Assembly (NCBI RefSeq): GCF_000092865.1
Contig: NC_014151.1
Span: forward strand, 310,001-374,000
Source: Cellulomonas flavigena DSM 20109
GTDB taxonomy: Bacteria; Actinomycetota; Actinomycetes; Actinomycetales; Cellulomonadaceae
DNA length: 64,000 nt
Reading direction: 5' to 3'
The notes under the pieces are model-generated. The model did not search any database and was not told where the DNA came from. It saw only the letters and a list, made by a program, of their open reading frames with translations. The translations under genes and the position numbers were made by a program. Positions 1-7,966 of the stretch are shown in pieces. Every line of letters begins with the position of its first letter. The stretch's first letter is position 1.

Positions 1-468
1 CGTCAGGTCGGTGCGCGCGTCGCGCTTGGCGTGGTGCAGGGCCGCGCACTGCGGGCAGAGCTGGTGGTAGAACGCGTCGACCACCGTGTAGTCCTGCTTG
101 CAGACGTAGCAGGGTCGCGGCTTGAGCAGCGTGCCGGCCGTCGCCCCGGTGGCAGCGGACGACAGCGGGATGCCGTTGGTCTCGTCGTCGATGCGCCCCG
201 GGCTGCCCGTGGCGGTCGCGGCGACGACGGCCGCGTCGGCCTCCGCGATCATGCGGCGCTTCTCGGTGCGGCGGTGCTTCTTGGCGGCCTTGAACATCGA
301 CGAGGCCGCCCGGCGGGCCGCCGCGTGCTGCGGGTGGTCCTGCGGGAGGGCCGCGACCTGGTCGGCGACGCGGAGGAAGGTCGCGAACTCACCTGCGTCG
401 ACACCGGGGACGTCGGGGGTGTCGACGTCCGTGGGCTCGAGCTCGGGGGTGGGGGTGTGCGCGCTCAT
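1..468 (-). CDS. SDR-family oxidoreductase with N-terminal Cys-rich (zinc-ribbon-like) domain, 3' truncated by window edge
   Basis: The frame is open from ATG (468) to the window edge, 156 codons with no stop. The N-terminus is acidic and disordered (TPTPELEPTDVDTPDV), followed by a Lys/Arg-rich helix. Near residues 118-140 come paired cysteines, CYVCK...FYHQLCPQC, and then a basic stretch, HAKRDARTDL. This CxxC/CPxC module followed by a basic segment is what I recall at the front of a group of large actinobacterial SDR proteins, where the Rossmann fold starts right after it. The Rossmann part lies outside the window, so the SDR call rests on that resemblance. The Cys module itself is directly visible. 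Confidence 0.6.
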   Translation of the reverse strand, partial: MSAHTPTPELEPTDVDTPDVPGVDAGEFATFLRVADQVAALPQDHPQHAAARRAASSMFKAAKKHRRTEKRRMIAEADAAVVAATATGSPGRIDDETNGIPLSSAATGATAGTLLKPRPCYVCKQDYTVVDAFYHQLCPQCAALHHAKRDARTDLT

Positions 469-637
469 GCGCCGATCCGTCCTGCATGGGGGAGTGCCCG
501 CGGGGTCGCCGGGCCCGGAGCATCGTACGCGGCGGGCCGTGGACGGGCCGGGTGACAACCGGGGACGCGCTGCCGTCCTGAGCGGGCGATGCTCCTCAGG
601 AGAGCCAAGCCGCGAGATCGAGTTCGGCCGGGTGCGG

Positions 638-724
638 TCATGCGCGCAGGGCGTAGTAGATCTCGCGTGCGATGAGGCGCTCGAGGCAGCGGATGATGTC
701 CTCCTTGGACAGGCCTTCCTGCTG
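638..724 (-). pseudogene. C-terminal remnant of an IS110-family transposase
   Basis: Reading the minus strand into the TGA at 640-638 gives the terminal peptide EGLSKEDIIRCLERLIAREI followed by YYALRA. The pattern 'IIRCLxRxIAREIY' is typical of the last 25-30 residues of IS110-type transposases. Upstream of this peptide the frame runs straight into the 719-837 structured repeat, and no DEDD catalytic domain is present. Only the tail of the element remains. No terminal repeats or target duplication were found, and IS110 elements often lack them. Confidence 0.5.
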
Positions 725-837
725 CACCGTCGGCGGCTGCGCCCGCGGTCGTGGGACGCGTGCCGGACCCGGGCGGGGGATGCCCGGGCACGGAGCGGCG
801 GGCGCCGCGCCAGGGTCGGGCCCCTGGGCGCGGCGCC
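719..837. repeat. 119-bp structured intergenic repeat, copy 1
   Basis: This segment matches 2691-2810 in direct orientation over its whole length, with about half a dozen substitutions and one 1-nt indel. It contains two nested hairpins. One has arms CGTGCC..CGGGC / GCCCGGGCACG. The other has arms GGCGCCGCGCC / GGCGCGGCGCC separated by a short loop. The rest of the 469-946 gap holds the transposase remnant and, near 890, a TAGCGT -10-like box ahead of the secreted orphan. No other gene is visible there. Confidence 0.75.
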
Positions 838-946
838 ATCACGGTCGTCGCGCGCGATCTGACGGCCGGGTGGTTCCCCCGGGGGCGCTAGCGTGTCTGC
901 CGATACCGGGACGAACCGGGATGAAGCACGAGCGGCAGGGGGTCGC

Positions 947-1891
947 ATGCGACGGGGACGGAACGTGGGACGGGTCGTGGCGGTGGTGGCCGCCGTCGCG
1001 GCCGCGATGATGGCGGCACCCCCGGTGTGGGCGGCCGAGGAGCCCCCGAAGGGCACCGTGGTCGTCTCGATGGTCGGGCTGGGGGGCACGTACACGGGGA
1101 TCACCTACCAGTCCCTCTGGCAGGGGTCGCGTCCGGCGACGGCCTACGTGCCCTCGTGGGGGCACACCATGCAGGCCACCGCGTACTTCACCAACCTGCC
1201 CGAGTTCGGCGGCCCCGCGTGGCCGATCTCGGGCACGATGCAGTCGACCTACCAGTGGCGGGCGCACTGCAATGTGCCGGGCACGGGGAGCCGCACCTTT
1301 GCGCTCACGTCGCCGCGCACGATCGACGTGCCGGTACACCCGAGCGCGAGCATCTTCCGGGTCATCCCGCCGTCGGCGGTCGTGACCGACACCGTCACGC
1401 TGCCCGCCCTCGAGTGCTGGCGCATCTACATCAACTTCTCGATGCATGGCACCGCGAAGCTGGACGGCTCCGACGGTCTCTTCCTCAACTACTTCACCCC
1501 GGGGCCTCAGCACGAGTTCGCGCCCGAGCGGGCGAGCAACGGTGACATCCGGCTCTACCGCATCGCGACCAGCGGAGAGCTCGAGGAGGTGCAGCGCACG
1601 GGGAACATCACGACGGTCCCGCAGAAGTTCTTCCAGTACTACTTCACGAGCTGCGCGGCCGCCCGCGAGGCCCTCGGGGTCGTCATCGGCTCGTTCCAGC
1701 CTGGAGCGCTGGGGCTCGTCCAGGTGTCGGGCCCCCCGAGCCTGGCGGGCAGCGTCGTCGGCGCCACAGCACGTCAGGCTGGTGCCAAGGACGTCGTCGT
1801 GTGGGGCCTGGAGCACGGTACAGCGACGGCCCTCACCCAGGCGCAGGTGGTCTCCGACGGCGGCAGCCCCGTCGACGGCTGCTCCGCCTGA
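947..1891 (+). CDS. Secreted protein of unknown function
   Basis: The protein is 314 aa. I chose ATG 947 because an AGGGGG ribosome site lies 5 nt upstream and the product then begins with a basic n-region (MRRGRNVGR), a hydrophobic h-region (VVAVVAAVAAAMMAAPP) and a signal-peptidase site after WAA. The mature part is beta-rich and soluble-looking, with four cysteines (CNVPG, ECWR, TSCAAA, DGCSA) that could form two disulfides. It has no membrane anchor, sorting signal or catalytic motif I recognise. It is monocistronic. I do not recognise the family; secretion is the only supported function. Confidence 0.75.
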   Translation: MRRGRNVGRVVAVVAAVAAAMMAAPPVWAAEEPPKGTVVVSMVGLGGTYTGITYQSLWQGSRPATAYVPSWGHTMQATAYFTNLPEFGGPAWPISGTMQSTYQWRAHCNVPGTGSRTFALTSPRTIDVPVHPSASIFRVIPPSAVVTDTVTLPALECWRIYINFSMHGTAKLDGSDGLFLNYFTPGPQHEFAPERASNGDIRLYRIATSGELEEVQRTGNITTVPQKFFQYYFTSCAAAREALGVVIGSFQPGALGLVQVSGPPSLAGSVVGATARQAGAKDVVVWGLEHGTATALTQAQVVSDGGSPVDGCSA

Positions 1892-2001
1892 CGGACCGCG
1901 TCCGTGCGCCCGGCAGGCACCCGCCCGCCGAGCGCACGGAGCCGCGCCGCACGAAGCGGCGACCCGTTGTCCCCCCGACCCCCCGTGGCTACCGTCGAGG
2001 G

Positions 2002-2604
2002 ATGGGCGAATCGCGCCTCACCGTCGACGGGCACCCCGTCGTCGCGCTCGGACCCGGCACGTGGGACCTGTTCGCGGGCCTCGCCGAGCGGCACAACGGC
2101 GTGTGGGGCGGGTGCTGGTGCACGTACTTCCACCTGTACCCGGACCCCCAGGAGGAGCGCCGGGAGATCGGGCACCGCGAGCTCAAGCGGCGCCTGGTGA
2201 TGGCGGGGCGCGCGCACGCCGCGCTCGTGCTCGACGGTGACGAGGCCGTCGCGTGGGCGCAGTACGGCACGGTCGCCGAGGTGCCCAACATCCACCACCG
2301 CAAGCAGTGGGAGGCGGAGACGACGCAGCGCCCCGACTTCCGGATCACGTGCCTGTTCGTGGACCGCCGGTACCGGCGCGCGGGCATGGCGGCCGTCGCG
2401 GTGCGCGGGGCGCTGGCGCTGATCGCGCAGGCCGGCGGCGGGCTCGTCGAGTCCTACCCGCACGACCTGCCGCCGGGGAAGAAGCCGTCGTCGTCGTTCC
2501 TCTACAACGCCACGCGGACGATGTACGAGCGCCTCGGGTTCACGTACCAGCGGCCCAAGGGCGTCGGGAACTGCGTGATGACGCTGCAGGTCCCGGCCGC
2601 GTAG
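2002..2604 (+). CDS. GNAT-family N-acetyltransferase
   Basis: The protein is 200 aa. The Gcn5-like acetyl-CoA site is visible as ITCLFVDRRYRRAGMAA (V-x-x-x-x-R-x-x-G/A), followed by an amphipathic helix and a C-terminal NATRTMYERLGF motif, the usual last strand/helix of GNATs. The N-terminal GVWGGCWCTYFH contains a cysteine pair seen in a subgroup of actinobacterial GNATs. The substrate is unknown. ATG 2002 is preceded by TACCGT with a 6-nt gap, so the mRNA is probably leaderless. Confidence 0.8.
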   Translation: MGESRLTVDGHPVVALGPGTWDLFAGLAERHNGVWGGCWCTYFHLYPDPQEERREIGHRELKRRLVMAGRAHAALVLDGDEAVAWAQYGTVAEVPNIHHRKQWEAETTQRPDFRITCLFVDRRYRRAGMAAVAVRGALALIAQAGGGLVESYPHDLPPGKKPSSSFLYNATRTMYERLGFTYQRPKGVGNCVMTLQVPAA

Positions 2605-2690
2605 CCGCCGGAACCTTCCGCGCCCCCGGACCTGGGCAGGGGCGGGCGCGCGCTGCGAACGTACTCGCGGGGCCGATCCTCGGCGGCGTC

Positions 2691-2810
2691 CTGCTGCACC
2701 GCGGGCGGCTGCGCCCGCGGTCGCAGGACGCGTGCCGGACCCGGGCGGGGGATGCCCGGGCACGGAGCGGCGGGCGCCGCGCCGGGGTCGGGACCCCTGG
2801 CCGCGGCGCC
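2691..2810. repeat. Structured intergenic repeat, copy 2, between convergent genes
   Basis: This is the second copy of the 719-837 element, lying between the GNAT stop (2604) and the stalk-protein stop (2834). From about 2770 to 2812 it folds into a long hairpin: outer arms CGGGCGCCGCG / CGCGGCGCCCG, inner arms GGGGT / ACCCC. Differences from copy 1 largely keep the stem paired. In this position it could terminate both converging transcripts. There is no U-tract. Confidence 0.7.
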
Positions 2811-2833
2811 CGCCGTGTGCCGTGCGTCGTGCG

Positions 2834-5782
2834 TCAGACGAACCGGCCCCGGGCGAACCCGGCGACGATCCCGCCGATCCCGAACAGCGCCGCCGCCGCG
2901 ATGCCCCGCCCGACCGAGCTCGCGCCGGCGCCGTCGGCCGCCGCGATGTCGATCGAGTAGGCCGTGACGGACGTCGCGCCCTCGGGGCCGCCGTACGCCA
3001 TCGACTCGGTCGCGGCGCGCTCGGCACCGGCCTTGATGACGGCGTACTTCACGCCGTAGTCGGCGGCCGTGCCGGCACCGGTCTCGACGAGCACCGAGGT
3101 GCCCTCCTGCGACAGGCGGGTCGCACCGTCGACGAGCGCCGGGGCACCCTCGGCGGCCGTGCCCACGCCGTCGGCGAGGGTCTGGGATCCGTCGGCCGCG
3201 TCACGCAGGCCGTCGGACAGCTCCCTCGACCCGTCGGCGGCCGTCCGGATGCCGCTCGACAGCTTCGTCGCCCCGTCGGCCGCCGTGCGGGCACCGTCGG
3301 CGAGGGCCCGCGACCCGTCGGCCGCGGGTCGCAGACGGTCGGCGAGGGTCAGGGCCCCGTCGGCCGCGGCGCGCACCCCGTCCGACAGGGCGGCGGACCC
3401 CTCGGCTGCGGGACGCAGACGGTCGGCCAGGGTCTGCGAGCCGTCGGCTGCGTCGCGCAGCCCGGCCGACAGCCGCTGCGCGCCCGGCGCGAGCCGGCCG
3501 GTGCCCGCGGCGAGGTCGGCGGCGCCGTCCGCGAGGGTCCCGGCCCCGACGGACAGCCGCGCCGAGCCGTCGCGCAGCTCTGCCGCGCCGGCCGACAGCT
3601 CGCCCAGGCCGTCCACGAGCGCCTGCCCGCCGGTGGACAGCTCCCCGACGCCCGCGGTGAGCGACGCGATGCCGCCGCGCAGCGTCTCGTCCTCCGCGGT
3701 CTGGCCCTCGACGCCGACGGCCGCGCGGACGCTCGCCACGACACCGGCCGTGAGGAGGTCGAGACCTCCGTCGGTCATCGCGAGGCCCTCGCGGAGGCCG
3801 GCGGCCTTCGCCTCACCGGTCTGGTCGAGCGGGCACGACGGGGAGACGGTGTTGGACAGCCCGCAGCGGGCGGCCTCCAGGCGCGTGACGACGTTGCTGG
3901 TGACGCCCGCGAGACCGGTGAACGCCGGCGCGAGCGGCACGGGCGTGGTCGGCGCGGCGGCGTACGCCGTCGGGTTGTACAGCGTGGCGAGCTGCTGGAA
4001 CTGACCCTTCTGGGTCGGGTCCGAGGTCTGGGCCGCGAGCCCGGTGAAGAGCTGCGCCAGGGCGCCCATCTGCTGGGCGTCGGTCGCAACGGTCACCACG
4101 GCGGTCGTCGAGCCGAGGACGCCGTACACCGCGGCGAGCTGCCCCTGCAGGCCCTGCAGCGTCGTGAGCCCGTCGAGCAGGGCGGTCACGCCGCCCTGGA
4201 GGCGCGTGATGCCGTCCTTGATCGGCTGGGCCTGCGTCGGCACGCCGCCGATGTCGGTGTACATCTTCTCGAGACCGGCGTCCATGGTCGCCAGGCCGTC
4301 GCTGACGAGCGTCAGGCCGCCGAGGAGCTCGGGGACCGCCTCGCCCGCGGAGGTCATGCCGGCGTCCAGGGCCTCGGCGCCGGCCGCGAGCGCGGTCGCA
4401 CCCTCGTCGAGCGCGTGGGTGCCCGCCGCGACCGCGCCGGCGCCCTGGTGCGCCGCCGCGAGCCCGGCGGCGATCTCCGCGGCGCCGGGTGCGAGCTCGT
4501 CGTTGAGTCCGGCGGCGAGGCGGCCGGCGCCGGGGACGGCGTCCTGGGTGAGGCCGTCGGCGAGCCGCGCGGCGCCGGGGGCGAGCTCGCCGTCGAGCGC
4601 GCCGGCGAGCCGGGCGGCGCCGGGGACCGCGTCCTTGGTGAGGCCGTCGGCGAGCCGCGCGGCGCCGGGGGCGAGCTCGCCGTCGAGCGCGCCGGCGAGC
4701 CGGGCGGCGCCGGGCGCGGCGTCCTTGGTCAGCCCGTCGGCGAGGCGGGTTGCACCGGGTGCGGCGGTGTCGTTCAGCCCGGCCGCGAGCTTGTCGGCGC
4801 CCTCCTGGAGCTGCAGGAGCCCGTCGAGGAGCGTCGCGGCGCCGTCGCGCAGCTTGAGCAGGTTGCCGTCGATCTCCGTGGCGCCCTCGGTGAGGCGGAT
4901 GCCGCTCTCCGCGCCGCCCTCGTAGCTGGCCGAGCCGCCCTTGAACGACGGGCTCGTGAGCGGCGACACGGGCAGCACGGACACGTTGGCCGCGGGGATG
5001 CGCCCGCCCGTGATCTTCGCGGTGTAGCCGAACTCCGCGACCGGCGACCCGATCGGCGGGAACAGGGTCATCGTGTAGCTCATCCTGGTGCCGCCGCGCC
5101 CGTCGCCGGCCATGTTGGCCTCGGCCGACTCGATCGCGGTGAACGACGGTGGCAGCGTCGTGGTGAGCTGGCCGACGAACGGGATCACCGTCTCGGCGGT
5201 CGCTGTGGCCTGCCTGCCCGTGCCGTCGTCGTACGTCACCTGGTCCTGGCGGGTGGTGAGGTTGGTGACGGTGTACCGGACCTCGAGCGTGCCGGAGCGG
5301 CCGACGACGGCGCCGGCGGAGACCTTCTCCCCGTCGAGCCGGTAGTCGACCTCGATCTTCACGGGCAGCTCGCCCGTGAAGTCGCTGACCGTGCGCAGAC
5401 GCTGCTTGCCGTCGACCGTGACGGTCGCCTCGAGCGCGTCGTCGCGGACGGTGTAGCCGCCGAACCCGTCGAGGTTGCGCAGGCCTCGGGTCGAGACCGG
5501 GTTGACGACCGTGGTCGTGCCGGTGCCGCTGAACGCGAGCTGGTCGTAGACGCGTGCGACCTGCAGGCGGCCGTCAGCGTCCATGCGTGCCTGGACGGTC
5601 TCGGTGTTGGTGACGACGACGTCGCCGGAGGCGGCGGCCAGGGGGCCGGCGGCCGAGGCCGGGACGGCCAGCAGCAGCGCGAGCGGCAGGCCGAGCGTGC
5701 CCGCGCCGGCGCGGCGCAGGGCCGTGCGGCGGGCGGCGGACGTGCGTCGAGCGGACGTGCGACGGGGGGACGGTGCGCTCAC
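2834..5782 (-). CDS. Secreted/membrane-anchored heptad-repeat stalk protein (YhgE/Pip-like X-X-X-Leu-X-X-Gly repeats)
   Basis: The protein is 982 aa with a GTG start. A signal peptide (LGLPLALLLAVPASAAG, about residues 30-46) is followed by about 230 residues of beta-rich domain. From about residue 300 on, most of the protein is built of Leu/Gly heptads such as ARLADGLTKDAAPGA and DGSRALADGARTA, the repeat class found in YhgE/Pip-like envelope proteins. The C-terminus ends in a hydrophobic helix (AAALFGIGGIVAGFA) and a short basic tail, so the predicted topology is a long extracellular coiled stalk with a C-terminal membrane anchor. The gene contains a 90-bp near-perfect tandem duplication. 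It is cotranscribed with the membrane protein at 5784-6473 (1-nt gap). The function is unknown; a surface or cell-wall spacer is plausible. Confidence 0.75.
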   Translation of the reverse strand: MSAPSPRRTSARRTSAARRTALRRAGAGTLGLPLALLLAVPASAAGPLAAASGDVVVTNTETVQARMDADGRLQVARVYDQLAFSGTGTTTVVNPVSTRGLRNLDGFGGYTVRDDALEATVTVDGKQRLRTVSDFTGELPVKIEVDYRLDGEKVSAGAVVGRSGTLEVRYTVTNLTTRQDQVTYDDGTGRQATATAETVIPFVGQLTTTLPPSFTAIESAEANMAGDGRGGTRMSYTMTLFPPIGSPVAEFGYTAKITGGRIPAANVSVLPVSPLTSPSFKGGSASYEGGAESGIRLTEGATEIDGNLLKLRDGAATLLDGLLQLQEGADKLAAGLNDTAAPGATRLADGLTKDAAPGAARLAGALDGELAPGAARLADGLTKDAVPGAARLAGALDGELAPGAARLADGLTQDAVPGAGRLAAGLNDELAPGAAEIAAGLAAAHQGAGAVAAGTHALDEGATALAAGAEALDAGMTSAGEAVPELLGGLTLVSDGLATMDAGLEKMYTDIGGVPTQAQPIKDGITRLQGGVTALLDGLTTLQGLQGQLAAVYGVLGSTTAVVTVATDAQQMGALAQLFTGLAAQTSDPTQKGQFQQLATLYNPTAYAAAPTTPVPLAPAFTGLAGVTSNVVTRLEAARCGLSNTVSPSCPLDQTGEAKAAGLREGLAMTDGGLDLLTAGVVASVRAAVGVEGQTAEDETLRGGIASLTAGVGELSTGGQALVDGLGELSAGAAELRDGSARLSVGAGTLADGAADLAAGTGRLAPGAQRLSAGLRDAADGSQTLADRLRPAAEGSAALSDGVRAAADGALTLADRLRPAADGSRALADGARTAADGATKLSSGIRTAADGSRELSDGLRDAADGSQTLADGVGTAAEGAPALVDGATRLSQEGTSVLVETGAGTAADYGVKYAVIKAGAERAATESMAYGGPEGATSVTAYSIDIAAADGAGASSVGRGIAAAALFGIGGIVAGFARGRFV
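4548..4727 (-). repeat. 90-bp tandem duplication inside the stalk-protein gene
   Basis: Two adjacent 90-bp units (4548-4637 and 4638-4727) are almost identical. Each encodes about 30 residues of the LADGLTKDA-type heptad block. A third, diverged unit follows. The unit keeps the reading frame, so copy number can change the stalk length without inactivating the protein. Confidence 0.8.
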
Positions 5783-5783
5783 G

Positions 5784-6473
5784 TCAGGCCTCCGGGGTGG
5801 ACTCGAAGGGGCGGAACGGGCGGCCGTCGGGCACGGCCCGCGACGACGGCGTGGCAGGGGCTCGCGGGGCCGGTGCGGCGACCGGCGCCGGCGCGGGTGC
5901 GGCCTCGGCGGGCGCGGCGCCGACGGGCTGGAGGTGCCGGACGTCCCGCTCCGCCACCTCCCGCCGACGCTCGGTCTCGCGGTCGACCTGCACGACGGGC
6001 CCGAGCAGGGCTGTCGCGAGGAACCCGGCGCCCGCGGTGAGCAGCACGGCGGTCGCGTGGACGGGCGACGTCGTGGCGAACCCGGACGGGTCGGCGGCGT
6101 ACGGCGCCTCGTAGGACCCGGCCATCGCGGCGGCGCCGAGCAGCGTCGCCCACAGCGGCAGCTTCCCGCCGGTGCCGGCGCCGACGGCGAGGCACACCAG
6201 GACGACGACGAGCACGGCGACGGCGCGCCCGCTGGGGGCGTCGGGCAGCAGCGCGGCGCGCAGCAGGTACCCGATCCAGGCGGCGGCGAACCCGGCGGCG
6301 AACGCCCCGGCGCGCTGCGCGGGCGTGCGGTCGGGCACGAGCCCGAGGGCCCCGCCGAGGGCGGCCCCGAGCAGGGCGACGCCCTGGACCTCGGCGCCGA
6401 GGACGCCGGAGAGCAGGACGGTGAGGGTCGCGAGGACGGCGAGGAAGACGCCCGCGAGCACGTGTCTGATCAT
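5784..6473 (-). CDS. Polytopic membrane protein with Pro/Ala-rich cytoplasmic tail
   Basis: The protein is 229 aa. Five or six hydrophobic segments fill residues 1-160 (HVLAGVFLAVLATLTVLLSG, VALLGAALGGALGLV, AVLVVVLVCLAVGAG, ATAVLLTAGAGFLATALLG). A charged helix (DRETERRREVAERDVRH) and a disordered Ala/Pro-rich tail follow. ATG 6473 is chosen over GTG 6479 because a GAGG site lies 5 nt before it. The stop is 1 nt before the stalk-protein GTG, so the two are translationally coupled and probably work together in the envelope. I do not recognise a family. Confidence 0.7.
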   Translation of the reverse strand: MIRHVLAGVFLAVLATLTVLLSGVLGAEVQGVALLGAALGGALGLVPDRTPAQRAGAFAAGFAAAWIGYLLRAALLPDAPSGRAVAVLVVVLVCLAVGAGTGGKLPLWATLLGAAAMAGSYEAPYAADPSGFATTSPVHATAVLLTAGAGFLATALLGPVVQVDRETERRREVAERDVRHLQPVGAAPAEAAPAPAPVAAPAPRAPATPSSRAVPDGRPFRPFESTPEA

Positions 6474-6641
6474 GACCACCTCGTTGTGGTGCGAGACGTG
6501 ACGCCCGGCCGGGGGCGGGGGAGGTCGGGTCGGGACCTTGGTCCCACGCCGGACCGAGCGCGGCCTGTCTAGCAGCGCACACAGTGGCTCGAACAGTCGG
6601 TACTAGGTAACTCCCACCGTCCGGGCGTACATCGTGACCCT

Positions 6642-6662
6642 GGCGTTACTCACCAGTACGCC
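6642..6662. promoter_or_regulatory. Inverted repeat upstream of the envelope operon
   Basis: The arms GGCGTTACT and AGTACGCC flank CACC, within an AT-richer stretch (6590-6662) between the 3' end of the 6664-7734 gene and the envelope operon. It could be an operator or a weak terminator. Only the symmetry is directly supported. Confidence 0.3.
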
Positions 6663-6663
6663 G

Positions 6664-7734
6664 TCAGGCGCCGCCCAGGTGCTCCGCGCGCAGGTGCGCC
6701 GCGTACGCGGCGGTCGCCGCGGCCGACGCACCGCGCTCGCTGCCCGTCCGGACCCGCGCCGGGACCACGGGGACCCGCCCGCCGTCGCGCGTCCGCACCA
6801 CGAGCACCCCGACGTCCGACCCCGGCGCCCGCTCGGCGTCCACTGACACCACGTCCACCCACGGCACCTCCAGCAGCGGCGTACCGCGCCCGTCGAGCCA
6901 GACCTCCAGCGCCGTCACGGTCTCGACGAGCGTCAGACCCGCCCCCATGAGGCGGGGCAGCCGGGTGCGGACCCTCCGGCGGGCCAGCTCCTCCACGAAC
7001 CCCGCGCCCTGCGTGGCCCGCCACCGCGCCGCGCCGAGGCGCTCGCGGTCCAGCCGGCGGGCGGACGCCTCGCGCAGCTGCCGCCGCCGCCACGCGTACC
7101 AGGCGATCCCGCCGATGCTCAGCACCAGCCCGAGGGTCACCCCGAGGTTCGTCTCCCACGACCCGGCGTGCCGCCTCACCTGCACCGTCGCGACGACGAC
7201 CAGCGGGACGACCGCCAGCACGAGCGAGCGGACGACGGGGGCCAGCGTCGAGCCCGTCCACACCGGGCGGCCCTTCTCCTCGCGCAACGCCGCGACCACG
7301 TCCTCGACCGGGTGCCCGAGCGCCACCGCGAGCCGGTGCGCGTCGGCCCGCGTCAGCCGCCACGCCACGACCGTCCCCGCCGCGTCCACCACCGCGGACG
7401 TGCCGTCGTCCTGCAGCAGCGTCCGGTGCGAGCGCGGCCGACGCAGCCGCCGGTCGGGCAGAGACCGGCGCCCGTGCCGCCGGCGCCACGCCCCCGCCAC
7501 CGTCATGAGCAGGAACCGCTCGACGACGTGCGCGTCGCGCGTCACCAGGTGGATGCCCCGCACGCTCTCGCCCTCGACGCCCCACACCGCGAGCGTCCCG
7601 TCCAGCTCGTCGACCACCACGTCCGTCGCCGGTCCCTCGACGTGCAGCGGGGCGGATCCGCTCACCACGTGGCCCGACTCCCGCAGGGCGTCCACCACGA
7701 AAGGCCGGACGGGCAGGCGCGGCTCGAGAGGCAC
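6664..7734 (-). CDS. Hypothetical membrane protein
   Basis: The protein is 356 aa with a GTG start. TACCCT followed by a 6-nt gap precedes GTG 7734, predicting a leaderless mRNA. About 165 soluble residues are followed by two close transmembrane helices (VVRSLVLAVVPLVVVATV and LGVTLGLVLSIGGIAWYAW), then an Arg-rich helix and a C-terminal domain of about 130 residues. I recognise no domain. The two-helix hairpin with flanking cytoplasmic domains suggests a sensor or scaffold, but that is a guess. Confidence 0.6.
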   Translation of the reverse strand: MPLEPRLPVRPFVVDALRESGHVVSGSAPLHVEGPATDVVVDELDGTLAVWGVEGESVRGIHLVTRDAHVVERFLLMTVAGAWRRRHGRRSLPDRRLRRPRSHRTLLQDDGTSAVVDAAGTVVAWRLTRADAHRLAVALGHPVEDVVAALREEKGRPVWTGSTLAPVVRSLVLAVVPLVVVATVQVRRHAGSWETNLGVTLGLVLSIGGIAWYAWRRRQLREASARRLDRERLGAARWRATQGAGFVEELARRRVRTRLPRLMGAGLTLVETVTALEVWLDGRGTPLLEVPWVDVVSVDAERAPGSDVGVLVVRTRDGGRVPVVPARVRTGSERGASAAATAAYAAHLRAEHLGGA

Positions 7735-7966
7735 GGCGCGAGGGTACCGGCCCTCGGGTGGACGCCGGACGGCCCGTGCGCGTCACGCCGTGAGCACTTC
7801 CTCGTCCCGCTCGACCAGGGGGAGCAGGGCCGCCGGCGAGGTGTCCGGGGGCCGCCTCCACCCTTCGATGCAACCTCCGCGGTTGGTCCCCGCGCCCGGC
7901 GCGGCCGCACCCCCCGGATTCCTAGCGTCGAGCCATGCCCGACCGGCTCCGACGAAAGGGACTCCG

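Noticed and set aside
465..842. Minus-strand 125-codon frame covering the transposase remnant
   Set aside because: Its frame is different from the one giving the IS110 tail peptide, and it has a biased Arg/Pro composition without motifs.
3170..4760. Repeats resembling a CRISPR array
   Set aside because: They are in-frame heptad codons of the stalk protein with no unique spacers and no cas genes nearby.
2732..6040. Very long plus-strand open frame opposite the stalk-protein gene
   Set aside because: It is an Arg/Gly/Ala-rich shadow with no domain signature and no ribosome site; the minus strand has a signal peptide, heptads and a coupled neighbour.
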